This document shows, piece after piece, positions 15,858-23,704 of a stretch of 40,439 nucleotides of DNA (positions are counted from its first letter, which is position 1; the number at the start of each line of letters is the position of its first letter). Both the position numbers and the translations under genes were made by a program. The DNA comes from Streptomyces sp. ISL-12 (GTDB taxonomy: Bacteria > Actinomycetota > Actinomycetes > Streptomycetales > Streptomycetaceae). Location: contig NZ_JAGGOO010000118.1 in the NCBI RefSeq assembly GCF_018614415.1, positions 1-40,439 of the forward strand. Direction: 5' to 3'. A model generated the notes under the pieces. It searched no databases. It saw only the letters and a program-made list of their open reading frames with translations, and was not told the origin of the DNA.

Positions 15858-17504
15858 ATGGGCGATCTGCGCCTGGGACCGCTGCTGAGGTATGCCGACG
15901 GCCCGTCCGCGACCGTGTGGGTCGAGGCGGGCGGCCCGTGCGAGGCCGAGGTGCGCTGCGCCGACGGCGCCGGCGGCACGGCCCGCACCTTCCAGGTGGC
16001 GGGCCACCACTACGCCCTCGTCGAGGTGAGCGGCCTGACCCCGGGCGCGGCGACGCCGTACGAGGTGTTCCTCGACGGCACGCGCGTGTGGCCGCTGCCG
16101 GACTCCCCGTTCCCGCCCTCCCTGATCCGCACGCCCGCGAAGGACGAGGAGACGGTACGGGTCGCCTTCGGTTCCTGCCGCTGGGCCGCGCCGGCCGCCG
16201 GGGAGCCGGACCCGGTGGGCCCGGACGCCCTGGACACGCTCTCCGCCCGGATCGCGGCCGACCCCGAGGGCGAGCGGCCCGACGTCCTGCTGCTCCTGGG
16301 TGACCAGGTGTACGCCGACGAGGTCTCCGACGCCACCCGCCGCTGGCTCGCCGGCCGCCGCGACCTCTCCGAGCCGCCCGGCGCCGAGGTCGCGGACTAC
16401 GAGGAGTACACCCACCTCTACTACGAGTCCTGGCTCGACCCGGAGGTGCGCTGGCTGCTGTCCACCGTGCCCAGCTGCATGATCTTCGACGACCACGACG
16501 TCATCGACGACTGGAACACCTCCGCCGCCTGGCTCACCGACATGCGGGCCACCCCCTGGTGGCGTGAGCGGCTGCTGAGCGGCCTGATGTCGTACTGGGT
16601 CCACCAGCACCTCGGGAACCTGTCCCCGGCCGAACTGGCCGCCGACCCCGTCTACGCCGCCGTACGCGAGGGCGCCGACGGCACCGACGCGCTGCGCGCC
16701 TTCGCCGCCGGGGCCGACGCCGACGCGGCCTCCGTCCGCTGGAGCTACCGGCGCGACTTCGGCCGGGTACGGCTGCTGATGGTGGACAGCCGCGCGGCCC
16801 GGGTCCTCGACGAGCAGCGGCGTTCCATGCTCGACGCCGGGGAGGCCGCGTGGCTGCGCGCCCAGGCCCTGGACGACCGGGGCTCCTACGACCACCTCCT
16901 CCTCGGTACCTCGCTGCCCTGGCTGCTCCCGCACCTGGTGCACGACGTGGAGGGGTGGAACGCGGCGCTGTGCCGGGGCGAGCGGGGCGCGCGCTGGGCG
17001 CGGCTCGGGGAGAAGGTGCGGCGCGCGGCCGACCTGGAGCACTGGGCCGCCTTCCCGTCCTCCTTCGACGCGCTGGCGGCGGTGATAGCGGAGGCGGGTT
17101 CGGGGCCCGGGGCGCCGGCGACGGTGTGCGTGCTGTCGGGAGACGTGCACCACGCGTACATCGCCGAGCCGTCCTGGACCAGGCCGGGGGACGGTCCCTC
17201 GGCCCGGGTGGTCCAGCTGACCTGTTCGCCGGTGCACAACTCCGTGCCGCTCTCCATCCGCCTCGGCTTCCGCTTCGGCTGGAGCGCACCGGCCCGGGCG
17301 CTGGGCCGGGTGTTCGCCCGGCACGGGCGCCTGTCCCGGTCGGCGGTGCGCTGGCGCCGGGACGGCGGCCCCTGGTTCGGCAACCAGCTGATGACACTGA
17401 CCCTGCGCGGGCGGTCGGCCCGGCTGCGGCTGGAGAAGGCGTCGGCGGCGGGGCCGGACCGGAAGGCGGCGCTGCGGACGATCACGGAGGCGAAGCTGTC
17501 GTGA
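15858..17504 (+). CDS. PhoD-like metallophosphatase
   Basis: A 548-residue phosphodiesterase/phosphomonoesterase of the PhoD family. A short fibronectin-like N-terminal domain (residues 1-90) precedes the catalytic domain. Metal-binding motifs are AFGSC (about 103-107), LGDQVYADE (147-155), FDDHDVIDDWN (210-220), GTSLPW and LSGDVHHAY (426-434), with CSPVHN further on. Classic PhoD enzymes are Tat-exported; this one begins MGDLRLGPLLRYADG with no signal peptide and is probably cytoplasmic. GGAGAGGGGAC lies upstream of ATG 15858. It follows the nuclease gene by 167 bases in the same direction; the gap holds a 9-bp inverted repeat CCGGTCAGC/GCTGACCGG that may separate the two transcripts. Confidence 0.92.
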   Translation: MGDLRLGPLLRYADGPSATVWVEAGGPCEAEVRCADGAGGTARTFQVAGHHYALVEVSGLTPGAATPYEVFLDGTRVWPLPDSPFPPSLIRTPAKDEETVRVAFGSCRWAAPAAGEPDPVGPDALDTLSARIAADPEGERPDVLLLLGDQVYADEVSDATRRWLAGRRDLSEPPGAEVADYEEYTHLYYESWLDPEVRWLLSTVPSCMIFDDHDVIDDWNTSAAWLTDMRATPWWRERLLSGLMSYWVHQHLGNLSPAELAADPVYAAVREGADGTDALRAFAAGADADAASVRWSYRRDFGRVRLLMVDSRAARVLDEQRRSMLDAGEAAWLRAQALDDRGSYDHLLLGTSLPWLLPHLVHDVEGWNAALCRGERGARWARLGEKVRRAADLEHWAAFPSSFDALAAVIAEAGSGPGAPATVCVLSGDVHHAYIAEPSWTRPGDGPSARVVQLTCSPVHNSVPLSIRLGFRFGWSAPARALGRVFARHGRLSRSAVRWRRDGGPWFGNQLMTLTLRGRSARLRLEKASAAGPDRKAALRTITEAKLS

Positions 17505-17549
17505 TGCTGTCAATGTCGGCGAGGCTGGATGTTGAGATTGCAAGCACTT

Positions 17550-17565
17550 GTTAGGTCTGCCTAAC
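17550..17565. promoter_or_regulatory. Palindrome upstream of the DoxX gene
   Basis: GTTAGG and CCTAAC form a perfect 6-bp inverted repeat with a TCTG spacer, 70 bases before the DoxX start. It is preceded by the near-palindrome CAAGCACTTG (17541-17550). The AT-rich character stands out from its surroundings and suggests a promoter-operator. It shares TTAGG/CCTAA ends with iron boxes but the spacing is 5 bp too short. Confidence 0.45.
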
Positions 17566-17635
17566 GTGGAGGCACTTCCGTCCCCCGAAGTGACCGGCTC
17601 CTCAGGACCGGTCCCACCGAAGGAGTGCCCCCCAC

Positions 17636-18097
17636 ATGACCGGACGCCTCAACAGCGCCCAGCCGTACGCCCTCGGCCTGTTCCGCATCGTCGTCGGCCT
17701 GCTCTTCGCCTGCCACGGCGCCGCCTCCCTCTTCGGGGTGCTCGGCGGCGCCGCGGGCACCGAGGGCGGCACCGTCGACGCCGGCACCTGGCCCAACTGG
17801 TACGCCGCCGTGATCCAGCTCGTCGGCGGCGCGCTGGTCCTGCTCGGCCTGGGCACCCGCGCGGCCGCGTTCATCTCCTCGGGCTCGATGGCCTACGCGT
17901 ACTTCAAGATGCACCAGCCCGGCGCCCTGTGGCCGATGGAGAACGGCGGTGAGGCCTCCGCCATGTTCTGCTGGGCCTTCCTGCTGCTGGTCTTCACCGG
18001 CTCCGGCGCCTTCGGCCTGGACCGGCTGCTGACCCGGCGCACCGCGGACGAAGCGCCGGAGCGGACGGCCGAGCGGCAGACGCCGGTGTCGGTCTGA
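17636..18097 (+). CDS. DoxX family membrane protein
   Basis: A 153-residue integral membrane protein with four TM segments. The DoxX signature is seen in GLFRIVVGLLFACHGAASLFG (TM1), LVGGALVLLGLGTRAAAFISSGSMAYAYF (TM2-3) and MFCWAFLLLVFTGSGAFGLD (TM4). In actinobacteria DoxX proteins have been linked to thiol and oxidative-stress complexes, and elsewhere to quinol oxidation; no specific role can be read here. ATG at 17636 follows GAAGGAG by nine bases. The C-terminus is charged and cytoplasmic. A strong hairpin terminator follows the stop, shared with the convergent SodC-like gene. Confidence 0.9.
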   Translation: MTGRLNSAQPYALGLFRIVVGLLFACHGAASLFGVLGGAAGTEGGTVDAGTWPNWYAAVIQLVGGALVLLGLGTRAAAFISSGSMAYAYFKMHQPGALWPMENGGEASAMFCWAFLLLVFTGSGAFGLDRLLTRRTADEAPERTAERQTPVSV

Positions 18098-18115
18098 TCC
18101 CGCGCCCGCCGACCG

Positions 18116-18159
18116 GGAACGGTGCCTTCCGCCTCGCGCGGAGGGCACCGTTCCTTTTT
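18116..18159 (+). terminator. Rho-independent terminator after doxX
   Basis: Arms GGAACGGTGCCTTCCGC (18116-18132) and GCGGAGGGCACCGTTCC (18138-18154) form a 17-bp stem with one G-T pair and a 5-nt loop, followed by T5. This is a textbook intrinsic terminator, unusual for such GC-rich DNA in having a clear T-run. Confidence 0.93.
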
Positions 18160-18181
18160 GCGGAGGGCACCGTTCCTTTTG
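18138..18181. repeat. Tandem duplication of the terminator's 3' arm
   Basis: gcggagggcaccgttccttttt at 18138-18159 is repeated as gcggagggcaccgttcctttt starting at 18160. Either 3' arm plus its T-run can pair with the single 5' arm, giving two alternative terminator folds. Confidence 0.9.
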
Positions 18182-18194
18182 CGGGGGCTATCGG

Positions 18195-18728
18195 TCAGCC
18201 GGTGGGCCGGAACGGCACCGTGAAGCAGGCGACGCGGGCACCGGAGTTGCCCGGCCGGTCGTGGATCACCACGGACGACGCCTCACCCGGCCGGAACCCC
18301 CAGTCGTGGCGGGCGTGGGCCCGCCCCTCACCGTGCGCGTCGGGGGTGAAGTCGAGCCACACCTCGTTGTGCGGGTTGGCGTCGGCCGGGTCGGTGGACG
18401 GCCGGTGCTGGTAGTGCCCGCCCGCGGCGGCCGGGTCGGCGCCGCACGGCTTCTGGTGCACATGGGCGCCGTACGCGTGCCCCGGGTCCAGGCCGCGCAC
18501 CCGCAGCCGTACGGTGGTCGCGCCGCCGCGGTCGGTGTGCTGGCGCACCTCGATCCAGGAGCCGGGCGGGACCAGGTCCCGGTCGTACGTCAGTGCCTTC
18601 CGCGAGGCGCCGTCGCCGGGCGCCGCGAACCGGGCGTCCGTGCGCAGCGAGAGGTCGTCCGCCCCGCCGGGGGCGCCGGTCGCGAGTACGGCCGCGGCGA
18701 CGGCGCCCGCGCATATTCCTGCCACCAT
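18195..18728 (-). CDS. Cu/Zn superoxide dismutase-like exported protein
   Basis: Extracytoplasmic dismutase-type protein of 177 residues. The SodC core is visible: GAHVHQKPCGADPAAAGGHYQH (Cu and Zn histidines; first disulfide Cys), then HNEVWLDFTPDAHGEG and VVIHDRPGNSGARVACF (last Cu histidine, active-site arginine, second Cys). N-terminal AGICAGAVAAAVLATGA is a signal-like hydrophobic segment. With ATG at 18728 the n-region has no positive charge; an upstream GTG at 18797 would add RTSRTRRTEH before the helix and make a better signal peptide, but the ribosome-binding evidence is weak for both. It would detoxify extracellular superoxide. Convergent with doxX. Confidence 0.82.
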   Translation of the reverse strand: MVAGICAGAVAAAVLATGAPGGADDLSLRTDARFAAPGDGASRKALTYDRDLVPPGSWIEVRQHTDRGGATTVRLRVRGLDPGHAYGAHVHQKPCGADPAAAGGHYQHRPSTDPADANPHNEVWLDFTPDAHGEGRAHARHDWGFRPGEASSVVIHDRPGNSGARVACFTVPFRPTG

Positions 18729-18993
18729 GATGTGTTCCGTTCGTCGGGTTCGGGATGTCCGGACAGGGGCGAGGAGTCCCCCGGCGCCTCGCCCCACCGT
18801 CGTTGCTACGGGACACCGGCACCGGCCGCCCCCGGGAGGCGGCAGCCGGGTGAACCCGCGGTGCCGGGCGCGCGAGCCCCTGTGAACCCACTGTCGTACC
18901 CCAGGCGTACGCTGTGTGGCTGTCATCGGCCTCCCCTGCCGTCCCGCGCGGCGCGGCTGGTCAGGCCCACGGGGGAAGCCATGGGGAGTCACG

Positions 18994-19629
18994 GTGTTCG
19001 GAAGTATGGGTTCGCTGGTCAGCAGCCCTTGGATCTACGCCTTCGTGGCACTGTCCGTGCTCCTGGACGTGTTCCTGCCCGTGCTGCCGAGCGGCGTCCT
19101 GGTGATCGCGGCGGCCACCGCGGCGGCGGCCGGTTCGGGCGCCGCGACCGGCCAGGTCCCGCACGACGTCCCCGACATCCTGGTCCTGACCCTCTGCGCC
19201 ACCACCGCGTCCGTCCTCGGTGACCTGGTGGCCTACCGCCTCGCCCGGCGCGGCGGGCCGCGGCTGGACCGCGCGATCGCCCGGTCCCGCCGGCTGACCA
19301 AGGCGCAGGAACGTCTCGGCGCCGCCCTGGCCCGCGGCGGCGGCGCGCTGGTGGTGCTGGCCCGGTTCGCCCCGGCCGGGCGTTCGATCGTCTCCCTCGG
19401 CGCCGGTGCCGCCCACCGCCGGGTGCGGGAGTTCCTGCCCTGGTCCGCCCTGGCCGGGCTGTCCTGGGCCGCCTACAGCGTGGCCCTGGGCTACTTCGGC
19501 GGCCAGTGGCTGGGCGCGACGTGGCTGGCGACGGGGGTCTCCCTCGTCGCCCTGTTCGGGGCGGGGGCGGGGGCGGCCCTGCTGGTGCGGCGCCCGCCGC
19601 GGGCGCCGGAGTCCTCGTCGGCGACGTGA
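18994..19629 (+). CDS. DedA/SNARE-associated family membrane protein
   Basis: A 211-residue polytopic protein. Features of the DedA fold are an N-terminal re-entrant helix region LLDVFLPVLPSGVLVIAAAT, then ASVLGDLVAYRLARRGG, the motif ARFAPAGRSIVSLGAGAAHRR (the F-x-P-x-GR block) and a C-terminal helix pair WSALAGLSWAAYSVALGYFGG. DedA proteins move lipid carriers or support membrane homeostasis. The GTG at 18994 is preferred, with GGGGAG five bases upstream; an ATG seven codons later and an upstream in-frame extension are less likely. It is a distant paralogue of the DedA protein at 25615-26469. Divergent from the SodC-like gene. Confidence 0.85.
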   Translation: MFGSMGSLVSSPWIYAFVALSVLLDVFLPVLPSGVLVIAAATAAAAGSGAATGQVPHDVPDILVLTLCATTASVLGDLVAYRLARRGGPRLDRAIARSRRLTKAQERLGAALARGGGALVVLARFAPAGRSIVSLGAGAAHRRVREFLPWSALAGLSWAAYSVALGYFGGQWLGATWLATGVSLVALFGAGAGAALLVRRPPRAPESSSAT

Positions 19630-19660
19630 CGAGGCGTGCCGCCGGGTGCCGACGGGGGCG

Positions 19661-19894
19661 TCAGCCCGTTCGGCGCGGCTGAACCCCTCCCCGTACCTCC
19701 AGGCCGGCCAGCAGTTCGGCCGTCGCCTCGGCGACCGCGTCCACGGCGCGGTCGAACACCTCCTGGTTGTGCGCGGCCGGCGCCCGGAACCCGGACACCT
19801 TGCGCACGTACTGGAGGGCCGCGGCCCGGATCTCCCCGTCGGTGGCCTGCTCGGCCAGCACGGGCGGTCGTAGCGTCTTGATACTGCGGCACAT
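19661..19894 (-). CDS. DUF2277 family small protein
   Basis: A 77-residue protein matching DUF2277 in length and layout: MCRSIKTLRPP at the N-terminus, then ATDGEIRAAALQYVRKVSGFRAPAAHNQEVFDRAVDAVAEATAELL. The family is found widely in bacteria; its activity is unknown. The conserved Cys2 and the Arg/Lys residues suggest nucleic-acid or metal contact, but that is guesswork. ATG at 19894 is preceded by GGAG about eleven bases upstream. It is divergent from the small gene at 19986, with only 91 bases between starts. Confidence 0.88.
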   Translation of the reverse strand: MCRSIKTLRPPVLAEQATDGEIRAAALQYVRKVSGFRAPAAHNQEVFDRAVDAVAEATAELLAGLEVRGGVQPRRTG

Positions 19895-19973
19895 ACCTCC
19901 AGTCTCTCCCGCGCCCGCACACTCGTACGCGTGAACCGCCCGGAAGAACGCGCGACCCAAAATCGAACAGGAG

Positions 19974-19985
19974 TATCATTGCGGC
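19974..19985 (+). promoter_or_regulatory. -10 element, possibly for a leaderless transcript
   Basis: TATCAT at 19974-19979 is followed by six bases and then GTG at 19986, the spacing expected when transcription starts on the initiation codon. AGGAG at 19969-19973 could instead be a somewhat distant ribosome binding site (12 bases). No clear -35. Confidence 0.35.
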
Positions 19986-20330
19986 GTGGCTACGACCTAT
20001 GACTTTCCGAGTGACCTCCTCGCCGGCCAGGAGGAACTCCATCAGGTCAGGGCCGACCTGTCGGCCCTGTTGAAACGGCTCCCCTGGTCCGTGGAACCGG
20101 TGGACGGCTTCAGTGACGACAACGGCTGGCGCAAGGTGGAGCGCCCGGCCTCACCCGGCTGGTCCCAGGACGAACAAGCCGAGGTGGAGAAGTTGCGCCA
20201 ACGCGAGCGCGAACTCGCGGTGTTCGTCACCACCCACCGCTACTGGGCCCAGTTCACCGGCTCCGACCAGGTCGCGGCCCGCTCCCGCCTCAAGCATGCC
20301 CACGAGACCCCGCCCGAGGACGAGGCATAG
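19986..20330 (+). CDS. Conserved hypothetical protein (114 aa)
   Basis: I do not recognise a family. The protein starts MATTYDFPSDLLAGQEELHQV and is hydrophilic and mostly helical, with a Trp-rich middle (LPWSVEPVDGF, GWRKVERPASPGWS) and a charged helix EVEKLRQRERELAVFVTTHRYW. No signal peptide or TM segment. Codon use is as high in G/C at third positions as in neighbouring genes, which supports coding. Start is GTG at 19986. A long hairpin (20379-20420) lies 3' of it, before the tRNA on the other strand. Confidence 0.75.
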   Translation: MATTYDFPSDLLAGQEELHQVRADLSALLKRLPWSVEPVDGFSDDNGWRKVERPASPGWSQDEQAEVEKLRQRERELAVFVTTHRYWAQFTGSDQVAARSRLKHAHETPPEDEA

Positions 20331-20378
20331 GCGGCGAGGCACAAGGGACGGCGGACGCCGGACGGCGCGCCCGGCACG

Positions 20379-20420
20379 CGAGAGGCCCCCGGAAGATCTC
20401 CGATCTCCGAGGGCCTCTCG
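20379..20420. terminator. Bidirectional hairpin between the 114-aa gene and tRNA-Val
   Basis: CGAGAGGCCC (20379-20388) pairs perfectly with GGGCCTCTCG (20411-20420), and the interior CGGAAGATC/GATCTCCG extends the stem with one bulge. No T-run follows on either strand. It lies directly downstream of both convergent transcripts, as expected of a GC-rich Streptomyces terminator. Confidence 0.7.
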
Positions 20421-20442
20421 CACCGGTGCCCGGCACCGGTCC

Positions 20443-20517
<75 letters not shown>

Positions 20518-20529
20518 AGACGAGTCGAC

Positions 20530-20560
20530 AGCCTACATTGCCCGGACCACCGCCTCGCAA
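20530..20560 (-). promoter_or_regulatory. tRNA-Val promoter
   Basis: On the minus strand TTGCGA (20560-20555) and TAGGCT (20535-20530) are separated by 19 bases, close to the housekeeping sigma consensus, and the -10 lies 12 bases before the mature tRNA 5' end. The spacer is slightly long. Confidence 0.6.
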
Positions 20561-20739
20561 ACCCGTACCGCCGGTCCCCGCCCTCCCCCTGCGGGGGTTA
20601 ACCCCACCATCGATACGGGAGCGTTCCGGATCGCGGCGGCACGCCCCGGAAACCTACGGTCGTAGAGCCTCGCCGCACCGCGCCTCCCCCGGAGGCACCC
20701 GGCGCGGAGGCTCATCGTCCGTCCCAGGGGGAGACCGTC
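20561..20739. other. Intergenic region before the DUF4097 gene
   Basis: No gene is visible. It contains CCCCCTGCGGGGG (20585-20597), a short hairpin followed by TTAACCCC, and the sequence leading to the DUF4097 ribosome binding site AGGGGGAG at 20726-20733. I see no confident promoter hexamers. Confidence 0.4.
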
Positions 20740-21507
20740 ATGTCCCGTACCGTTCCCGTCCGTGCGCTCGCCGCCGCCGGGGCCGTCGTCCTCGCCGTCG
20801 CGGGTCTCGCGGCCTGCGCCTCGCCCGACGAGGACAAGGACCCCGACCAGCGGTCCTTCGCCCTTCAGGGCCGCACGCTCACCGTCGACTCCGACGACTC
20901 CGCCCTGGAGATCGTCGCCGCGGAGGGCAACGAGGCGGGCCGCGTCGGCGTCACCCGGTGGTTCAAGGGATCGGTGACCGTCGGGAAGGAACCCAAGGTG
21001 ACCTGGAAGATGGACGGCGACCGCCTGGTGCTGCGGATGGACTGCACCGGATTCATCGCCGACTGCGCGGCCAGGCACCGCATCGAGGTGCCCCGAGGCG
21101 TGGCCGTCAAGGTCGAGGACGACGACGGCAGCGTACGGGCGCGGGGATTCCGGGACGCGCTGGACATCCGCACCCAGGACGGCTCCGTCCGCGTCACCGA
21201 CTCCACCGGCCCGCTGGACCTGCGCAGCGACGACGGCTCGGTCCGCGCGGAGGTCTCCTCGCGACGGGTGACGGCACAGACGAAGGACGGCTCGGTGCGC
21301 CTCGAACTCGGTGCCGTGCCCGACGTGGTCGACGCCCGCAGCGACGACGGCTCGGTGACCGTCGGACTGCCCCGGGCCACGTACAAGGTGACGGCGGAGA
21401 CCGACGACGGTTCCGTGGACGTGTCCGTGCCCCGCGACGACTCCAGCGCCCATGTGGTGAACGCCCGCACCGCCGACGGCAAAGTCACGGTCCGCACCGC
21501 GAACTGA
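20740..21507 (+). CDS. DUF4097-type beta-repeat lipoprotein
   Basis: A 255-residue surface lipoprotein. The N-terminus MSRTVPVRALAAAGAVVLAVAGLAAC is a type II signal peptide with lipobox LAAC (acyl-Cys26). The rest is a DUF4097-like right-handed beta structure. It contains seven copies of a short strand repeat xDGSVxV (DDGSVRA, QDGSVRV, DDGSVRA, KDGSVRL, DDGSVTV, DDGSVDV, ADGKVTV) about 20 residues apart. Two cysteines (DCTGFIADC) may form a disulfide. DUF4097 proteins often sit with PspC or anti-sigma systems; none is present here. ATG at 20740 follows AGGGGGAGACC. Function unknown, probably envelope-associated. Confidence 0.87.
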   Translation: MSRTVPVRALAAAGAVVLAVAGLAACASPDEDKDPDQRSFALQGRTLTVDSDDSALEIVAAEGNEAGRVGVTRWFKGSVTVGKEPKVTWKMDGDRLVLRMDCTGFIADCAARHRIEVPRGVAVKVEDDDGSVRARGFRDALDIRTQDGSVRVTDSTGPLDLRSDDGSVRAEVSSRRVTAQTKDGSVRLELGAVPDVVDARSDDGSVTVGLPRATYKVTAETDDGSVDVSVPRDDSSAHVVNARTADGKVTVRTAN

Positions 21508-21578
21508 CCGGACCGTGTGTTCGTCCTCAACGGGTGGGAGAATGAACCCGGGCAGGGCGGACGACACGGGAGAGGGAT

Positions 21579-23003
21579 GTGACGGCGACACCATCGCAGC
21601 CGTATACGCCGCCGATGGTGCCCTGCGCGCCACGTCCACGGCTTCTCCCGCACCGCCGGCCCCGCTCGCACCGCCGCGGTCCCGGCGCCCTGCGTGACAC
21701 GCTCGTCCTGCTGGGGCTGCCGCTGCTCGCCGCGCCGGTCCTGGCCGGCGCGTTCGCCGGCGGCGGCACCCGGCGCTGGTTCGGCGGGCGGGCCGAGAAC
21801 CAGCGGGCAGAGGCCCAGACCGCCAAGGACGACGCCGCCGCCGCGTTCTACGAGCTGGACACCGCCCAGCGTGACCTGCGGATCTCCATCGAGACGATCA
21901 CGGCCGTCGACGACTCCCCCGCCGCCCGGCGCGCGGTCGACGGCTTCGAGGCCCTCGGCCGGCGCATCGACGAGGCCAGCCGGCAGTACATCGGCGCCGT
22001 CGACGCCCACGACCTCGACCGGGACGACCTGGAGGCGTCGGCCGCCGCCCGCGCCCGCGCCGAACTGACCGCCGCCAAGGAGGAACTGGGCCGGGTCAAG
22101 CAGGACCTGGACCGCTTCGCCGAGGGCCTCGGCCCACTGCTCGGCAAGGCCGAGACCCAGCTGGCCCGGCTCGCCCCCGCCGTGGAGCGGGCCCGGCAGT
22201 CCCTGCTCGCCGCCTCCGACGCCCTGGACGCCGTACGCGGCTCAGGGCTGACCGCGGACGACCTCGCCGCCCGGCTCGCCGCCCTCGCCCCGGAGCTGAC
22301 CAAGCTCAACCAGGGCGCCGGCCGGCACGGTGTGCCCCAGACCCTGGACCGCGCCGAACGCGTCACCCGCGAGGCCGAGACGGTCCGGGCCGAGGCCGAA
22401 CGGCTGCCCGAACGGGCTGCCGAGACCGACAAGCGGCTGGTCTCCCTGCGCACCCGCGCCCAGGCCCTCACCACCCGCGCCGAACAGGTCGAACCCGTCC
22501 TCAGCGAACTGCGGCGACGCTTCACCGCCGCCTGCTGGCAGGACCTCCAGCACGTACCCGACCAGGCCCGCGAGACCGTCCGGCAGGCCGAACGGAAGCT
22601 GGCCGAGGCCCGGTCCGCCCGCGACGAACAGCGCTGGCCCGACGCCACCGCACTGCTGTCGACGGTACGGGCCCTGCTGAACGAGACCGACGAGGCCGTG
22701 TCCGCCGCCGGCGACCGGCTCCGCCTGCTCAATGCCGTGCAGAAGGACCCCCGGGACGAGATCGAACGGACCCGGTTCGCCATCCGCGACGCCCAGCGGC
22801 TGGCCATGGCCGGCCGCACCACCCCCGACCCCCGGGACGCGCGCCCACTGGACGACGCCGTGGCCCGGCTGGAACGCGCGATCGGCACCCTGAAGGGCAG
22901 GCACCCCGACTACTGGCACTTCCTCACCGAGACGGACGCGGTCCGCCGCACGGTGGCCCACGTGGTCGGCCGGATACGGGAGGAACGCGGGGCCGGGCAC
23001 TAG
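21579..23003 (+). CDS. Membrane-anchored coiled-coil protein
   Basis: A 474-residue protein with a basic, Pro-rich N-terminus (residues 1-38), one TM helix at about 40-63 (TLVLLGLPLLAAPVLAGAFAG) and then about 400 residues of Ala/Arg/Glu-rich helix with heptad-like patterns (for example AERVTREAETVRAEAERLPERAAETDKRL). The C-terminus DYWHFLTETDAVRRTVAHVVGRIREER is more compact. I cannot assign a family; the architecture suits a scaffold or polarity protein. The GTG at 21579 follows GAGAGGG closely. The gene starts 71 bases after the lipoprotein stop in the same direction and may be co-transcribed with it. Confidence 0.8.
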   Translation: MTATPSQPYTPPMVPCAPRPRLLPHRRPRSHRRGPGALRDTLVLLGLPLLAAPVLAGAFAGGGTRRWFGGRAENQRAEAQTAKDDAAAAFYELDTAQRDLRISIETITAVDDSPAARRAVDGFEALGRRIDEASRQYIGAVDAHDLDRDDLEASAAARARAELTAAKEELGRVKQDLDRFAEGLGPLLGKAETQLARLAPAVERARQSLLAASDALDAVRGSGLTADDLAARLAALAPELTKLNQGAGRHGVPQTLDRAERVTREAETVRAEAERLPERAAETDKRLVSLRTRAQALTTRAEQVEPVLSELRRRFTAACWQDLQHVPDQARETVRQAERKLAEARSARDEQRWPDATALLSTVRALLNETDEAVSAAGDRLRLLNAVQKDPRDEIERTRFAIRDAQRLAMAGRTTPDPRDARPLDDAVARLERAIGTLKGRHPDYWHFLTETDAVRRTVAHVVGRIREERGAGH

Positions 23004-23167
23004 GGACTGCGACGTGCCGTGCCGGACCCCGAGTCCGCGACGTGGTCCGCCGGCCGGGTCGAGGCCGGGAGCGCCCTGACGTGGTGCTGATGTCGTCCTG
23101 ACGTCGTCCTGGCCTGGTCCTGACGTACTCCTGCCGTGGTGCCGTGGGCGCCGGTTAACCTGTGCTC

Positions 23168-23392
23168 ATGCCTCGCTACGAGTACCGCTGCCGCAGTTGC
23201 GGCGACACGTTCGAACTGAGCCGTCCCATGGCCGAGTCCTCCGCTCCCGCCGCCTGCCCGGCGGGCCACGACGACACGGTGAAGCTGCTGTCGACGGTCG
23301 CGGTCGGCGGCTCATCCTCCGCTCCGGCTCCGGCATCCGGGTCCGGCGGTGGTGGTGGGGGCGGTTGCTGCGGAGGGGGCTGCTGCGGCTGA
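23168..23392 (+). CDS. FmdB-family zinc ribbon protein with Cys-rich tail
   Basis: A 74-residue protein. The FmdB/CxxC_CXXC_SSSS zinc ribbon is clear: MPRYEYRCRSCGDTFELSRPM, then a second half AACPAGHDDTVKLLSTVAV. In place of a second strict CxxC it has CPAGH, so zinc may be held by Cys and His. The tail is a Gly run ending in CCGGGCCG, a common feature of actinobacterial FmdB proteins. The role is regulatory in name only (amidase regulation in Methylophilus); here it is unknown. ATG at 23168 is preceded by TAACCT and six bases, so the mRNA may be leaderless; no Shine-Dalgarno sequence is visible. Confidence 0.88.
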   Translation: MPRYEYRCRSCGDTFELSRPMAESSAPAACPAGHDDTVKLLSTVAVGGSSSAPAPASGSGGGGGGGCCGGGCCG

Positions 23393-23704
23393 CACGGTCC
23401 GCGAACCCTGCGAGCACCGCCGCTTCACAGTCCGCGAACCCTGCGAGCACCGCCGCTTCACGGTCCGCGAACCCTGCGAGCACCGCCGCTTCTGCGGCCC
23501 GCATCCGCCACGGACCGGTTGGCGTCTGCCACAGACCGCCACCACCGTCGCGTCGGCCCCCGACGCCCGGGCCGCGACCTCCGAGACTGGCCTCATCTGA
23601 CGGCTCGCCCCTCCGCCCCCGCTCCGGCCCTGTCACCCGGACCCGGCCCGGCGAGGACAGCTGCCGCGGGTGACGCGCACCGGGTGCCACGGCGGTCCGG
23701 CGCC
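23393..23704. other. Gap with a tandem repeat between fmdB-like and response regulator genes
   Basis: No gene is visible in these 312 bases. The first third is the 33-bp repeat array described separately. The remainder is Pro/Arg-codon-like GC-rich DNA with no clear hairpin; the two flanking genes are convergent. Confidence 0.6.
23398..23491. repeat. 33-bp intergenic tandem repeat
   Basis: Units begin at 23398, 23431 and 23464; the core tccgcgaaccctgcgagcac is identical in all three, followed by cgccgctt and a variable cacgg/cacag join. The third unit stops at 23491. The array starts five bases after the FmdB-like stop codon. Confidence 0.93.

Noticed and set aside
17550..17565. Iron box (DmdR/IdeR operator)
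   Set aside because: The TTAGG and CCTAA ends fit but the spacing is 4 bases instead of 9, so the 19-bp iron-box geometry is absent.
19963..19979. LexA (SOS) box before the 114-aa gene
   Set aside because: TCGAAC matches one half-site but the other half reads GTATCA instead of GTTCGA.
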